From Elysia chlorotica (Eukaryota; Mollusca; Gastropoda; Plakobranchidae): 64,000 bases of DNA. Positions 37,501-47,995 of the stretch are shown in pieces. Each line of letters starts with the position of its first letter. Positions within the stretch are counted from its first letter, which is position 1. A model generated the notes under the pieces. It worked only from the letters and a program-made list of their open reading frames with translations. It made no database searches and had not been told where the DNA came from. The stretch spans positions 120,618 to 184,617 of the forward strand of contig RQTK01000210.1 of the NCBI GenBank assembly GCA_003991915.1, in the 5' to 3' direction. The position numbers and the translations under genes were made by a program.

Positions 37501-38413
37501 TGTCCACCAGATTATCATCAAAATGGATTATAAATTTAGATTCTGATTTGAGATAGCTCAAATAAACCTCTCAGCCTACCTTAACTGAAATCCTGAGGGT
37601 TTTTTTTTCTTTGGCACAGTAAAAAAGAATATCAGATCCATTTAAATTTTAGGAAAGGAATGCTGCAAATCTAAAGTGAACTCTTAATTTCAATGTTTGG
37701 AATACAATGCAATATCACTTTAAAACTTGCTTAATTATTTTTTTTTTCTAGCTCTTAGAATGCAAACTTTTGGAAGGGGTGTTGCAAAATTAAATTCTTA
37801 CGACAAATTTTCAATGCGGTTTTTTCAATATTCTTCAGGTGAAACTAACAATTTTAAAGGATGATGTGTACATTAAATATGCACTGGCTGCTGGTTAATA
37901 CATTTTTTAAAAAATTATCACTGGTTTTAGCCATTAAGTCTTTGTTTTAAAAGGTTTGACTGCAGATCATTTGGCTCAATACCTTAACATGTGCCTAATT
38001 TTGATCTCACAGTTTTGGTTATTCAATTCAAAATCAATGCTTTAAAAATGGATTGCTTTGCATCTCAATCTTTGTACTTCAGTAAGTTGTTTGTTTTTAT
38101 TTTTTTCTTTGTTTGTTTTTTAGTCATATTTTTTATCATATTGTCTACTTTTGACATATATATTTTCTAATGCGTTACGTTTTCAGGCACATTCATCACT
38201 GTGGACATCTGTTTGCGTCGACTGGAAGATGTGGGCACGGTGGATGTCAGGGAGACTGTGAGGAAGATTCGCTCTCAGCGTGCCTTCTCCATCCAGATGC
38301 CTGACCAGTATGTGTTTTGCCACCAAGCCGTGTTAGAGCATGCCATGAAGCAGGGACTCATCAGCAGCATGGAACAAATCAGCCTGGAGGAGCCAGACTC
38401 AGACAGTGATTAA
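25207..38413 (+). CDS. PTPN9: PTPN9/MEG2-like tyrosine phosphatase with CRAL-TRIO domain, complete
   Basis: Twelve exons, all phases consistent, 694 residues (human PTPN9 is 593). Order: CRAL-TRIO N-terminal helices (residues about 12-60, FLEEIN and [17 protein letters not shown]), Sec14/CRAL-TRIO lipid-binding domain (about 70-240, [32 protein letters not shown]), a long charged linker (about 240-400) and a PTP domain (about 415-690). PTP motifs seen: [32 protein letters not shown] with Asp568, P-loop [10 protein letters not shown] with Cys612, and Q-loop QRAFSIQ. All catalytic residues are present. Known: human PTPN9 sits on secretory vesicles, binds phosphoinositides through its Sec14 domain and promotes vesicle fusion. 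The linker is about 110 residues longer than in human. Confidence 0.96.
25436..25647. repeat. (CTT)n and (CT)n microsatellites
   Basis: (CTT)n at 25436-25488 and (CT)n at 25603-25647; between them lies ATAGATCTAGATCTAG. Confidence 0.93.
26300..26470. repeat. 36-bp minisatellite with internal hairpins
   Basis: Units start with AACTGCGTAGTTAG-like text at 26348, 26384, 26420 and, decayed, near 26456. Each carries an AAGTTCGACTTTC near-palindrome; the best stem is 26432-26448. The minus strand stays open across it (12-residue units), which I regard as chance. Confidence 0.8.
27065..27208 (+). CDS. PTPN9: PTPN9 exon 2 (CRAL-TRIO N-terminal)
   Basis: Acceptor TTACAG|ACC, donor GAG|GTCAGC, 48 codons; contains [20 protein letters not shown]. 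Confidence 0.95.
27209..28613 (+). other. PTPN9 intron 2
   Basis: No exon seen. Ends in a (CT)n tract (28491-28574) just before the acceptor. Confidence 0.65.
28491..28574. repeat. (CT)n microsatellite upstream of PTPN9 exon 3
   Basis: About 80 bp of CT ending some 40 bp before the acceptor. Confidence 0.96.
28614..28703 (+). CDS. PTPN9: PTPN9 exon 3
   Basis: Acceptor TTTTACAG|GCT, donor TTG|GTAAAT, 30 codons; ends [11 protein letters not shown] long (CT)n tract supplies part of the upstream pyrimidine tract. Confidence 0.93.
29476..29600 (+). CDS. PTPN9: PTPN9 exon 4 (Sec14 domain)
   Basis: Acceptor ATTTCAG|CCA, donor GAAAG|GTAGAA. Reads [18 protein letters not shown], then [14 protein letters not shown]. 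Confidence 0.95.
29601..32463 (+). other. PTPN9 intron 4
   Basis: Largest intron of the gene. Holds a possible old SINE (30185-30345) and an isolated GC-richer block (about 31140-31440) that I cannot assign. Confidence 0.6.
30185..30345 (+). mobile_element. Possible old SINE copy
   Basis: GGCTTTGGAGGTAGAG and CAGTTCAACC have A-box and B-box spacing, but the shared SINE body is weak. Confidence 0.35.
32464..32569 (+). CDS. PTPN9: PTPN9 exon 5 (Sec14 domain)
   Basis: Acceptor TTTTCAG|C, donor AAG|GTAAAG. Reads [20 protein letters not shown]. Confidence 0.95.
32835..32945 (+). CDS. PTPN9: PTPN9 exon 6 (Sec14 domain)
   Basis: Acceptor TTTTACAG|GGT, donor CGG|GTAAGT, 37 codons. Reads [20 protein letters not shown]. 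Confidence 0.96.
32946..33699 (+). other. PTPN9 intron 6
   Basis: T-rich, no exon or repeat recognised. Confidence 0.55.
33700..34352 (+). CDS. PTPN9: PTPN9 exon 7 (end of Sec14 domain and long linker)
   Basis: Acceptor TTGTAG|GTT, donor AGCAA|GTGAGT, 217 codons. The Sec14 end ([14 protein letters not shown]) is followed by a hydrophilic linker rich in Asp, Lys and Ser with two basic clusters (RKRK, PRKKRP), then [16 protein letters not shown] and PSGTF, which match the segment just before the PTP domain in human PTPN9. Confidence 0.93.
34716..34876 (+). CDS. PTPN9: PTPN9 exon 8 (PTP domain start)
   Basis: Acceptor TGTGCAG|G, donor CAAG|GTAAAG. Contains the phosphotyrosine loop region [14 protein letters not shown] and [11 protein letters not shown]. 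Confidence 0.96.
35117..35268. repeat. 76-bp tandem duplication in PTPN9 intron 8
   Basis: CAGCTTGTGTATTCTG starts at 35117 and again at 35193; both copies continue through ATATATTCTTTTATTG to CATTTATTTAAA. Confidence 0.88.
35320..35398 (+). CDS. PTPN9: PTPN9 exon 9
   Basis: Acceptor CCAAAG|GA, donor ACAAG|GTAACA. Completes [16 protein letters not shown] and VIVMTTR. Confidence 0.96.
36127..36277 (+). CDS. PTPN9: PTPN9 exon 10
   Basis: Acceptor CCTATAG|A, donor AAT|GTAAAT. Contains [16 protein letters not shown]. Confidence 0.95.
36947..37151 (+). CDS. PTPN9: PTPN9 exon 11 (WPD loop and catalytic P-loop) with GC donor
   Basis: Acceptor TCTGTAG|ACT. Contains TSWPDYGVP and [10 protein letters not shown]; the catalytic Cys codon is 37127-37129. 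The donor is ACAG|GCAAGT: joining to GC ACA TTC restores RTGTF, whereas the nearby GT would break the frame, so the intron has GC-AG ends. Confidence 0.96.
37152..38186 (+). other. PTPN9 intron 11 (GC-AG)
   Basis: Begins GCAAGT and ends TTTTCAG. No other feature seen in its AT-rich interior. Confidence 0.8.
38187..38413 (+). CDS. PTPN9: PTPN9 exon 12 (Q-loop, stop)
   Basis: Acceptor TTTTCAG|GC. Reads [20 protein letters not shown], then [20 protein letters not shown] and an acidic end EEPDSDSD before TAA. Confidence 0.97.
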
Positions 38414-39100
38414 TGAGTAATTTGTTATACCCTGTAGTTCCCAGCAGAACGAATAAGCATTTAAAAGCAGCTTCTTAACTCTTAGCTGATAGTTCTGACT
38501 ATCGGTTTAATAGAACCATGACATATTTCTGAAGTTTATCTTAATAAGCTTCCAGTGCAAAAATTCACAAAATTTGTTACATATGCTCCTTTTTCAGTAT
38601 AATGTATTTGCTTTCAAAAGCAGAACTGTAAATGTTTTAATGTTCTTAACTCTTTTGTTATGGAAAACAAGCTGAGAAAAAATGAGACTTCATCTATATC
38701 TTAGTACCCCCAGTTTGGCCAGGCTTTAATTCCAGTGGGCTCTGCTGCAGTCTGCTGCTTCCTATAAGTTACATTTTGTTAATCAAAGTTTGGGATGTGT
38801 GTTTTGGAACTGAACATTTTCCTGGCGTTTTTCTAAGAATGTTGAATATTTTGCACTGGTTTTACTCAGAGCTTGGATTTCTCTATGAAGAATCCGTTTT
38901 TCTTTTATTTATACTAATAGATCTAATAAGTATCCCATCAGCATCAGAAATGTTGTTCTCAACTATTTTAGTGAGCTGGTTAAGGAATTTTCCAATTGAT
39001 CATTTATAAAATATGGCATCAAATTTTCTGTCGATAGATGTACACACTGTACTTGTTTGATACTTTTGTGAACTAGTTTATTAATTATTTAAGGTTTTCA

Positions 39101-39106
39101 AATAAA
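39101..39106 (+). terminator. Proximal poly(A) signal of PTPN9
   Basis: AATAAA about 690 bp after the stop codon, followed by T-rich sequence. Confidence 0.5.
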
Positions 39107-39984
39107 CTTTTACTGTTAGCCTTTATCTTTTGCTGAGCAAAATTTTGTCCAACCCAAATCTGTGTAGGTGTTCTTACTTAACAGCTATGATTTACTTATA
39201 TGATTTAGTGCTAGAAATACACTTTATTTTTGTTTTCATTAATTTTGTATAGCAAATATTAGTGGTGCTAGAGAAAGGAAGAAAACTTTGTCAAATGAAG
39301 CACAGCTTTTTTTTTATTGTGATAACATTGGTTTTTTTTTTTGCCACAGATTTCAATTCGTTAAAAGTGTTTGAGATATCCTAAAGATATCAAATGTACA
39401 CAAACGTATCCTACTTACTTGTATGATCATTTCAGTTATTTAGAGCAAATTATTTTAATTAAATTTTTGTCTTAGCCATGAATTTCATTAAGTCAACATT
39501 ATAGTTGATAGAAGAAGCAATTCTATTCCTCTTTTCCTGTTAAAATGGATAACCATAATGGTCAATTAATTATTGAAAGTGGTAATGTCACCAATAAAGG
39601 GTTAAAACTTATCAAGATGAAGAGGGGAAAATGGAATTGTATAGTTGTGTGTTGCATTTATATCCACCTGATGTGGTTCTACCATGAATTTAGGGTCATT
39701 GTAATTTTAGCTATACACAGCTTCACAGAAGTCCAACTTTTTGCTTTAGTTATTAACAGGTTTTCATATATAATAATATGCATCCAGATAGGGCATTTTT
39801 TTAAAAGAGGTCTACTTCAAGATCACTTTCACCAACTTTACTATGAAATTGTATTGAATTTTTTAAAGTCAATTATGTTGCTTCCAAAGATCTGAAACTT
39901 GCTCTGAAAGCTTTCAAAATTGCTGATTGTTCTCAAAGCCAATCTTTTGGTAATTGGGCGTCTACTTCATCTGGAAGAACTGTG

Positions 39985-40316
39985 TTTTTGTTGGGGGGGT
40001 TTTCTTTCCTTTATTGTGATATGAATGGTACTTCACTGAGAGAAGTGTGACTGAGTTGTTGTTTTTTTTTTCCTTTATTTTATTGTGACATGAATGTTAG
40101 ACTGACATTATTAGCAAGAAAGTGTTGCACATTTGCTCCTTTAAATTTAGTTTTTGTTGGGGGGGTTTTCTTTCCTTTATTGTGATATGAATGGTGCTTC
40201 ACTGAGAGAAGTGTGACTGAGTTGTTGTTTTTTTTTTCCTTTATTTTATTGTGACATGAATGTTAGACTGACATTATTAGCAAGAAAGTGTTGCACATTT
40301 GCTCCTTTAAATTTTG
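39985..40316. repeat. 166-bp tandem duplication
   Basis: Copies start at 39985 and 40151 with TTTTTGTTGGGGGGGTTTTC; nearly identical throughout (GGTACTTC versus GGTGCTTC seen). Confidence 0.93.
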
Positions 40317-43300
40317 GTTGTCTCCTTTTTGTTAAACTACAGAGGTACTCACACAATATTTTCTTTTTTGTTGGATTTTGTTGTAATGTTCTGTTGTGAT
40401 AATTGATTTACAACAAAAATGCACAAGATTGTGTTCTCCTGGATAAATAAAAACTTTTTTTATTGTTTTTTTTTTGCATAGTGTTGTGGGATATGAATGT
40501 GTGTATTAATGCATTGAAATCAAATATGTCACAGAAATTATTAATTTTTGAGAATTATTTTTGTTTAAGAACATTAACGACTTTCATTTCTTATGTCTCA
40601 GCAAGGGGTGATTTTTTTAATATTATATTTTTTTCTGTAATATAAATTATTTAAAAAAAAAACATGACTATATTCTGATTTCCTCCAGACTGCAATATAC
40701 CAGATATATCTGCTACTTTTTCTCTGTGTAGAGCCAGTATATGCCTGTGAAACAAGACTTTTGCGTCAGATTGCTGTGATAAGAGACTGTACTTGAGAAG
40801 GCAGTTGTGAAATCTCTCAACTTTTGTTAATTATTCTTTGGTAAATAGTTCTTCACATTACATGGGGACGATTTAACAATAAGTTCTCTAGATTGAAAAT
40901 GTTCACAAAATTTAAAAAAAGTCTGTTATTGTAGGCTTACTCCTACAAATCTGCCCAAAAAGAAAAGATTTTTTGAAAGTAGAAACTCTTTTGTTGTGAA
41001 ATATTCTTATTTAATAACGGGAGATCTTAACCTTTTATCACTCATTACAGGAAACCATGAAACACAAATGAAAAATGGTACGGTAGCATTGATTTCAACT
41101 TACAGTTTTTTTTTAAGTCACCTCCATGTTTGTTTGCAATATTGATTGAATTAATTCCTCTCTTAGAACATTGTGAAATTACAGTGGACCTAGCATATAA
41201 CAGCATCAGACTCAACTAAACCTCTTCCGTAACAAAGACTATCTTAGGGACCGTTTTTTCCCAAATATAGAGCCTATAAATGGATCTTGGTGCTAACAAA
41301 GAGATGTAACGAAAACGTTACGAAGTACTGGGCTCGAGAAGTGGTTCAAATTTCCAGATTTTCAGGGAATACCAAGCTATGAAAAATTCAGGCATAGTGA
41401 AGTACATGGGCAAAGGTTGAGTTCGCTTCAAATGTGGAGAGATATAGTAAACCAGCATGCTCATCATGCAAATATTGATAGCCATACGGATATGCAAAGT
41501 ACCAACAATCAAGATTTTTGGAAATCTCTGTTTAGTCTACACCCAGTCATGCATGCACGAGCAGCATTAGCTTCTTTTGAAATTTTTACTGAAACTCAAG
41601 ATTACCCCAATTTTTATTCATAGAACATGGACAAATAATTGTTGTTGTTTTTTTTAAAAATTTTACCTAATGGAATTAAAATCACTTGGTGATATGGCAA
41701 AGCTGTTTTAAATTGATAAAGACAGTAAAAACACTAAAAGTTATTGTAAGTTGACGTCTCAGTAAATCAAACCTATTATATTTAATCCTATCTTGCCTGT
41801 AACGAAACCTCGCACGCAACAAGGTTTTGCAGCTGGCCAACTGGCTTCGCTATATGATCCGAGGTCCACTGTAGTATTTAGCAGATGAGATCATCAGAAT
41901 ACTTTCAAATTTAAATTCATGAAATAGGGTTTGGTTTAGCCATGTACTTTATCAATATAAAGGTAGATTCTATGAGCTTTATAAATCATAATATCTACGA
42001 ACATACTGCTTCTGTGCCAAAGCAAGCAACTTGTTCTAGGTGTGTTGCTCAGAGAAAGCAGATTTTAAATTTGATATCATTAGTTTTGTAGTTTTGAGAT
42101 TAGAAACTAAAATAATTTCACTTAACATTTGGCAAGAGCTGATACAAATTATCTGTTTATTTACTGCTTATTACAGGCACAACACCATTATTCATCTGCA
42201 AGATGCTCTGGGCTCAAAGCCTTCCATTGTCTGAGTGAACAGAGGATTAGTTGTTTTTTTTTTTTGTTTTTTTTTTTTAAGCTATTTAGAACTGTTTCAG
42301 TATTTTAAAACACTTCAACAGTTACTGTAGAAATAATACTTTTACAGCATGTTATTTGATATCGTATTCCATTATAATGCTCATGGTGCTTTAATGGTAA
42401 ACTAAAGATTTTTTACTTATAAAAGAAAGAAATTTGCATCTTTGGTATTTGGGTTTGAGTGTCTAACTGAAACAAGGTTTTTGATCATTGAAATTTTCGA
42501 ATATTTATCATTTTTGCTCGTAACTTTATTGTCTTAGGGAGGCAAACATAATGATCAAAACAAATTAATGTGGTCTGGTGTCCCAACTAAATAAGCCAAA
42601 GGGACTATACTAATAGGTTGTGTTTTCCCATTAGCTGCACTGCTTTGTTTTCTTGATTTGTCTTTTTTTATGAATCTGTAGCAGTTTGTATATTTGCCAT
42701 AGTGGTCTGTACATGTAATACAAATTATCGTGCGTATGTTCAAATGGTGTCTTTTATTTACATGTATTTGGGATTTTATTATTATTTGGTGATTTGCCAA
42801 AACGCTGAGTGGATAAAACAAACTTTATTTTTGTAACCATTGCTGGAAATAGAAGTTTTGTTAGCTCATTTTGTTTGTTTTTGGCAATTGAATTATTTTT
42901 TTCATGTGCAGGATTTTTTTTTTCTTTAATTCACTATTTTCTGTTAAATGATATCATTCATTGCTTTTATTAAGTTCCCATGTTCAAATTTAAGTAAGGT
43001 ATCTTTCAAATCATTGGAAGCCGAAGTATTTCTAAATAATTTCCTTTTACTTATAGCCTACAGTGCAGAGTGAAGTTTTTGCTTTCTAAACTAGTACATA
43101 AGCATTTTTTTTTCCGAAGAGAACTAATGCTTTATGGTACAACAATTTTGCTGTCTGCTTCAATGTATTCGTTGATTGTGCTCTTTAAATTCTTTAAAAC
43201 ATTTTTTTTAAATATTTTTGGGCATTTTCAATCTTAATAAACAGAGACAGCTGGTATTTAAATTCATCACTTTTTTTCAAACTTCATAAAACAGTGCAGC

Positions 43301-43617
43301 CAGCATTTTGATTTATATCATGATTTATTATTTTGTTAAAGATTATGTTGATTTTTTTTTCTTACATTTTATCAAAAAGATATTTTTTTTTGTGCAATTT
43401 TTTTTACATTGTATTGGCTTCCCCCCCCCCCCCCTAAAAAAGCTCTATGTGTACTTAAAATTGTTAAATGCTTTTGCTCCTCAAGCACACTTATGAAACA
43501 TCTTTAAGTAAAGTGTTCAAAGTTTTCGCCACAATTACATTGCCAACTTATCTCAGTATTAATTTAAATGAAGGACATCTGTTCTTAAAGTTGATTTATC
43601 TGTTTTTGTACAGTGCA

Positions 43618-43623
43618 AATAAA
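43618..43623 (+). terminator. Distal poly(A) signal candidate
   Basis: AATAAA within GTGCAAATAAACATT, with an upstream TGTA; it precedes the convergent collagen-like gene. Confidence 0.45.
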
Positions 43624-43828
43624 CATTTATTTATATAAAGCAGAGTGATTCATGGCATAAGCCTAAAAGAGGAGTTTGACAGAGAAAAATACTTAACGCT
43701 GTTTTTTATCTTCTTCTGGGTTTTTTCCAACTGGATTTTTTTTTTAATACAAAATTGGAGACAAATGTTTTCCGAATTTGACTTTTGTTGTTGTTATTGT
43801 TGTTGAAATGTATTTATGACAAAATTTT

Positions 43829-43830
<2 letters not shown>

Positions 43831-43866
<36 letters not shown>
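43831..43866. repeat. Poly(T) run
   Basis: 36 T in a row, possibly the A tail of a retrocopy inserted on the minus strand or a simple repeat. Confidence 0.9.
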
Positions 43867-43867
<1 letters not shown>

Positions 43868-44051
43868 TTCATTTACTTTTAAAAAAATTGTTCACAGAAA
43901 AAAATTCTTTGCTATGATTGGAGGACTAGTGTTTCATGTGTAGGTTTTTTGTGTTTTTTTTAGTTGTAATCTTTCATGTGTGTCATTTTCTTTTATCAGA
44001 TGCAACAACTGTGTTTGATGTTTACCTTTAAAACTTTTTTATAGATGCAAT

Positions 44052-44154
44052 TCATAGCTTAAATTTGTTTTGTGTCTTCCAGGTTATTCCCGGAGCTCCG
44101 GGAATTCCGACAGGTCCCGGGGGTCCTTGTGGGCCTGGAGGACCTTGCACAGAG
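44052..44154 (-). CDS. Collagen-like terminal exon, seven Gly-X-Y triplets
   Basis: Acceptor CCCCAG|C in the right phase for the upstream exon; stop TGA at 44054-44052. The opposite strand also looks Gly/Pro-rich because CCxGGx text is nearly self-complementary, but its triplet register is broken. Confidence 0.55.
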
Positions 44155-45270
44155 CTGGGGACATACAGAGACCTTCAATAATAGTCGACTGGATTTACCT
44201 GTGGTAGAGCGTTTGTGCTCCAGATTGGGAAGCACCCAGTTCAAACCCCCAATTGGGCAAAAAAAATTATTTGTCGGGTTTCGTCCCTTTCTGGGTGGGT
44301 TTGTCACGTGACCGGAGAATCCTCATATTCCCAAACTGTCCGTATGTGGCAGCACGTCAGATGTTAGTTTGTAAACCCGCCCGCCATATAGACTAGTGTT
44401 GATTTTTAACGTTAGGAAACAAGCCATCTGTATGCCCTCACAGCAAGGGCGAAGACCTAGACGTACACAACTGGGACCATAATATGGTCTCTCAGACGAA
44501 GACTCATCCTATTTTATGCTACTGCACTATACACCATGTCGAAAGTAAGAACTGGTGATTGAACTTCGATCCCCTGCTCATTATTCTACCGCTCTATTTA
44601 CATACCCAACATAAATAGTTAGGGTTCAGATCCATCAACGATATAGGTACCATAGTTGGTTATCTACTTAAGATGAGAAACAGGAGGTCCGCTGGTCGAA
44701 TCTCCACTAAATACTCTATCAGTTCTGTGTTTAAGATTCTTCAGAAATCGGAAATCTAGGAGCGTCAAATAATAATCTCAGGATGATAAGGCTGCATCGA
44801 TTAATATAACCCGTATAAACTTTATCCTCAACCTTAGAGAAAGGGGTTTGGTGAGGCAGCTTGTGCAAATGGTAGATTGTTTGGCTCCAAATAAGGAGGT
44901 ACCCAGTTCAAACCTAAGATCAGATTCCCTCCCCTACTGGTTGGTTCGGTGTCAATTTATTGTAAGCAGATGTGACATGTCCCCGTATTGTCTCTGTGTA
45001 GCAGCACCTAAAAATGTCAAAGGTTACTCTAGGGACCTGTCTGCAATATAGCCTAGTTTTGACACTGGACGTTGAGGAACCAACCAACCAACCAACCAAC
45101 CAACCCCAATCTTACCTATCCCTTCCGCGCGGCCCCTGGAGTCCACGAGGCCCCTCGGCCCCCGTCTTTCCTGGCGGCCCAGGTGGCCCTCTCTCTCCGC
45201 GGCCTCCTGGTTGTCCGATAGGCCCCCTCTTACCGGGTTCCCCAAACTGGTAACGGACCGGGCACAAAAG
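44052..45270 (-). CDS. Collagen-like protein, last two exons
   Basis: Minus-strand exons 45270-45116 and 44154-44052 join in phase. The first reads LLCPVRYQF, then 14 Gly-X-Y triplets (GEPGKRGPIGQPGGRGERG and on), donor GATAG|GTAAGA. The second, acceptor CCCCAG|C, reads SVQ, then seven triplets (GPPGPQGPPGPVGIPGAPGI), then TWKTQNKFKL and stop. Known: Gly-X-Y repeats form collagen triple helices of extracellular matrix proteins. Gly spacing is perfect within each exon, with one four-residue interruption at the junction. Upstream exons were not found in the window. The last exon lacks a donor, so it is read as terminal; a missed donor or a gene fragment is possible. Confidence 0.6.
44180..44430 (+). 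mobile_element. tRNA-derived SINE copy
   Basis: Head TGGTAGAGCG (A box) and AGTTCAAACCC (B box), then GGCAGCACGTCAGATGTTAG, CCATATAGACTAGTGTTG and an end near TTAACGTTAGG. It starts about 25 bp upstream of the collagen-like acceptor on the other strand. Confidence 0.8.
44848..45104 (+). mobile_element. tRNA-derived SINE copy with (AACC)n tail
   Basis: AAATGGTAGATTG and CCCAGTTCAAACC boxes, then CCTACTGGTTGGTTCGG, GTAGCAGCACC, AATATAGCCTAGTTTTG, GGACGTTGAGG and a CCAACCAACC tail. The tail ends 11 bp before the donor of the collagen-like exon. Confidence 0.82.
45116..45270 (-). CDS. Collagen-like exon, 14 Gly-X-Y triplets
   Basis: Acceptor TTGCAG|CTT, donor ATAG|GTAAGA, 51 codons plus 2 nt. 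Strong G/C richness contrasts with AT-rich surroundings. Confidence 0.75.
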
Positions 45271-45299
45271 CTGCAATACAAACATTCCTAAGTAATATA

Positions 45300-47820
45300 A
45301 TTTGTTTTTCCCTTTACTGTGCTGTGAATAATTTACAAAAACTTTGAAAAATGGTGTAAAATTAATGCAAAGGCTAACTTTAATTGAATACAAATAGCAT
45401 TTAAATTCTAATCGAAATAAAAAGACAGACATGATCTTGGAGATATTTTTTGCACTACCTCCTGTATTTTTTTTTCTTTAATTGAAGCAGTTTTCTTTTC
45501 CATCCAAGGCTTGTGAATGTTTGTTATTTACTTGTGGTTGCTACACACCTGTAAGAACATGTTGGGGTCAAGCCTAGCTCAGTGAATAAACTGACTCTTA
45601 ACTGATGGACCAGATGAAAAATCTCCTTATTTTTGCCTATAAGTTTGTTTATACAGCTGTTGATGTGCATTCTGTGGTTGAACATTTTGGGAACAGAGCT
45701 GATTTTCAGGCATGTGATTTTTTCATGCAATTGCTGTTTTCTGTGTTTGTTCAGGGGGGTTTTCTTAATATTTTTTTTGGCATTTATGTATCAAATTTAA
45801 TGATAATATTATTGTTTTTGTGTTTATCTTGATCTGCATAAAATGTTTGCTGATTATTTTTTTTATATGTATTTAGTTTTGTTGCACGTGGCATACTTGC
45901 ATTTTTCTCTCTTACTATATCCATTTTATTCTTATTCACTAACGTTATTAAACATTCTGTTCATATCTTGACTCTGTCCTGTTAATTATGTCTCGCAGAG
46001 AGGAAAAAGAAAAAAAAAACTCTTGGAAAAAATAAATCATGGTTTGATACTCTTGGCTTGCTTGGAATTATGAGGTGGCTTGGCATATTTCATTGTCCAA
46101 AGACTGCAGTTTTATTTTTTAAGTTTGTAGCACATATCATTTCTTAATTTCAGTTTTGTTTTTTTGTTTTTATTTTCTTTTACTTTGTTTTCCATTACAG
46201 GAGTTAATATTTAGTCCAGAAAGACTTTTTGTATGGTAAACCTCAAATTGGAGTTAGTGTAGAGTTTACTATGTCTCAACTTAGCAATGCTTATTAGGTA
46301 GAAAATAAGATTTTACTTTTCAAGAAACAAGAACTTGAAAAAATTGCTGCTGTTCTGTTGTTCATGTTTTATTTTACTTGTTTCTGTTATTTAATTTTTC
46401 TGTATGCACGTTGCTTTTGAAGTTTACTTTTGTTGCCTTACTGTTATATATACATTTATAGCTTTATTATATTTTGTAACTTGGAAACAAGGGTTTTATG
46501 ATATTTTACATTTATAAGTTGTACAAAAAAAATTACAAGAACATGCATTCTCTTACGTTTTTGTTTACTTTTTTATTCATAAATGTATTTTGATTACTCA
46601 AACATTATTTATTCCATTCTTTTCATAAGAATTTTTTTATTTCCTAGGATTTTGGCTCTATTGGACCAAGCCTAATTATTTCTACTTCTCGCTAAGAAAA
46701 TCAGATTGTAAGTTCTTGTTTTTTCTACTTATGTTTTCAGGTAATTGTCACACTACTTATCAATTTTGAGGACAGGCTGGACTTGCAACTTTTATGAAGC
46801 CGTTTATTCAAAATAATTTATCTTATCATAGACCTTTACTTAGATCACTGTATTTTATTTGTTTTATTGTATTATAAAAAGTAGCTTGCATCAATATAAA
46901 ATACTGTGAGAGGTTAGCCTTACAACAAACTGCTTTTCTTTGAAATCTTGAAGAAAATCAAAATTATTATTTGATCATATTTGTCTTTAGTTCTTACTTT
47001 GTTTCTCAGATTATTCCTGAAACCAGATAACTTTTTGATTATTCCTCATGATGAATTAGTGTATTGGAACCTGTGAGGTAATATCGCCAGGAGGACAGGT
47101 TTGGGGAATGAAAGGAGAGTGCTTAAACAAAGCACATCTCATATACACGTACAGAACCTGCACACTGATGGCCCTTAGCAGGCTTTTACCTTTCATTGAA
47201 ATGTTCAATAAAAGAAGAAAAGTGTAAGTTTTATATGGAAAACCCCTGTATTGCTCTAAATTATTTACATGTTTACACACTACTGCCATTATGTTTATTA
47301 ATCATATTAACGTTATACACAATGGCGTCATTCAGCTGTTTGTTTTACACGATTGTTTGACAAAACTGTATTTATTATTTGATATTGTGCTCTTAACTGT
47401 TGTAAGCTTCATGTCCTCAGTGCAACAGGTGTTTTTGTTTGACACAATTGAAAAATAAACCACCGCAAATTGATTCACCAGTACAATTGTCTTTTTGTTT
47501 AATAATAATATTACCTGATACTCGTTTGTATCTTTTTTAGGATTACTGTGTCAGCTTTCTTCTCAGCCCCTATCCTTTTCTTTATTGAGACACCAATGAT
47601 AATAAGTTTCTCCTAAGCCAAACCAAAACCCTTCACTTAAGAAAAAAACGGGGGACAAAATCAAAAACCTTCTCAAACAACGTGTCTCCCGTTTGTCATG
47701 GTTTTAGGGTGAACGAAATAGTTTTTTAACCATAGTTCAGTTGTAGTGAAGTCTTATTTATTTCCTGCATAGAAAAATTACCTGCGCATGTTACAGCGCT
47801 AACTATATAGATGAACAGTA
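45300..47820. other. Intergenic or intronic AT-rich stretch
   Basis: May be an intron of the collagen-like gene, whose earlier exons are not visible. No supported exon; low-complexity T-rich sequence. Confidence 0.4.
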
Positions 47821-47829
47821 TCCAACTTC

Positions 47830-47995
47830 ACTTTTAATGCGACCGGCTGAGACAGGAGTAGAGGTCTCCCCACAATGCGTCTGTTTAACAGCACGTAAAA
47901 TTGTCAGATCATAGTCTTGGGGCGCATCCACAATGAACCTATAGCGCTGGCTTTGGATGTTGAGCAAAACCAACTCAAATCCAATTTATTCAATC
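47830..47995 (+). mobile_element. SINE body fragment
   Basis: GCGACCGGCTGAGACAGGAG, then AACAGCACGTAAAATTGTCA, CTATAGCGCTGG, GGATGTTGAGC and AACCAACTCAA match the shared SINE body; the tRNA-like head is missing. Confidence 0.75.

Larger units (their letters stand above)
38414..43623 (+). other. Probable long PTPN9 3' UTR
   Basis: AT-rich, T-rich sequence without supported exons. AATAAA at 39101-39106 is the first good poly(A) signal; AATAAA at 43618-43623, preceded by TGTACAG, is a good distal one. It contains a 166-bp tandem duplication (39985-40316). Confidence 0.5.

Noticed and set aside
39545-39895. 116-codon open frame on the plus strand
   Set aside because: Lies in the probable PTPN9 3' UTR, AT-rich, no family resemblance.
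44084-44180. Plus-strand Gly/Pro-rich reading after TCTTCCAG
   Set aside because: The Gly-X-Y register breaks on this strand, whereas the minus strand is perfect and in phase with the exon at 45270-45116.
44190-44240. Possible true tRNA gene (TGGTAGAGCG with GTTCAAACCC)
   Set aside because: No complete cloverleaf or acceptor stem; the flanks match the SINE body.
47056-47289. Minus-strand 77-codon frame as a further collagen-like exon
   Set aside because: No Gly-X-Y pattern and no fitting splice sites.
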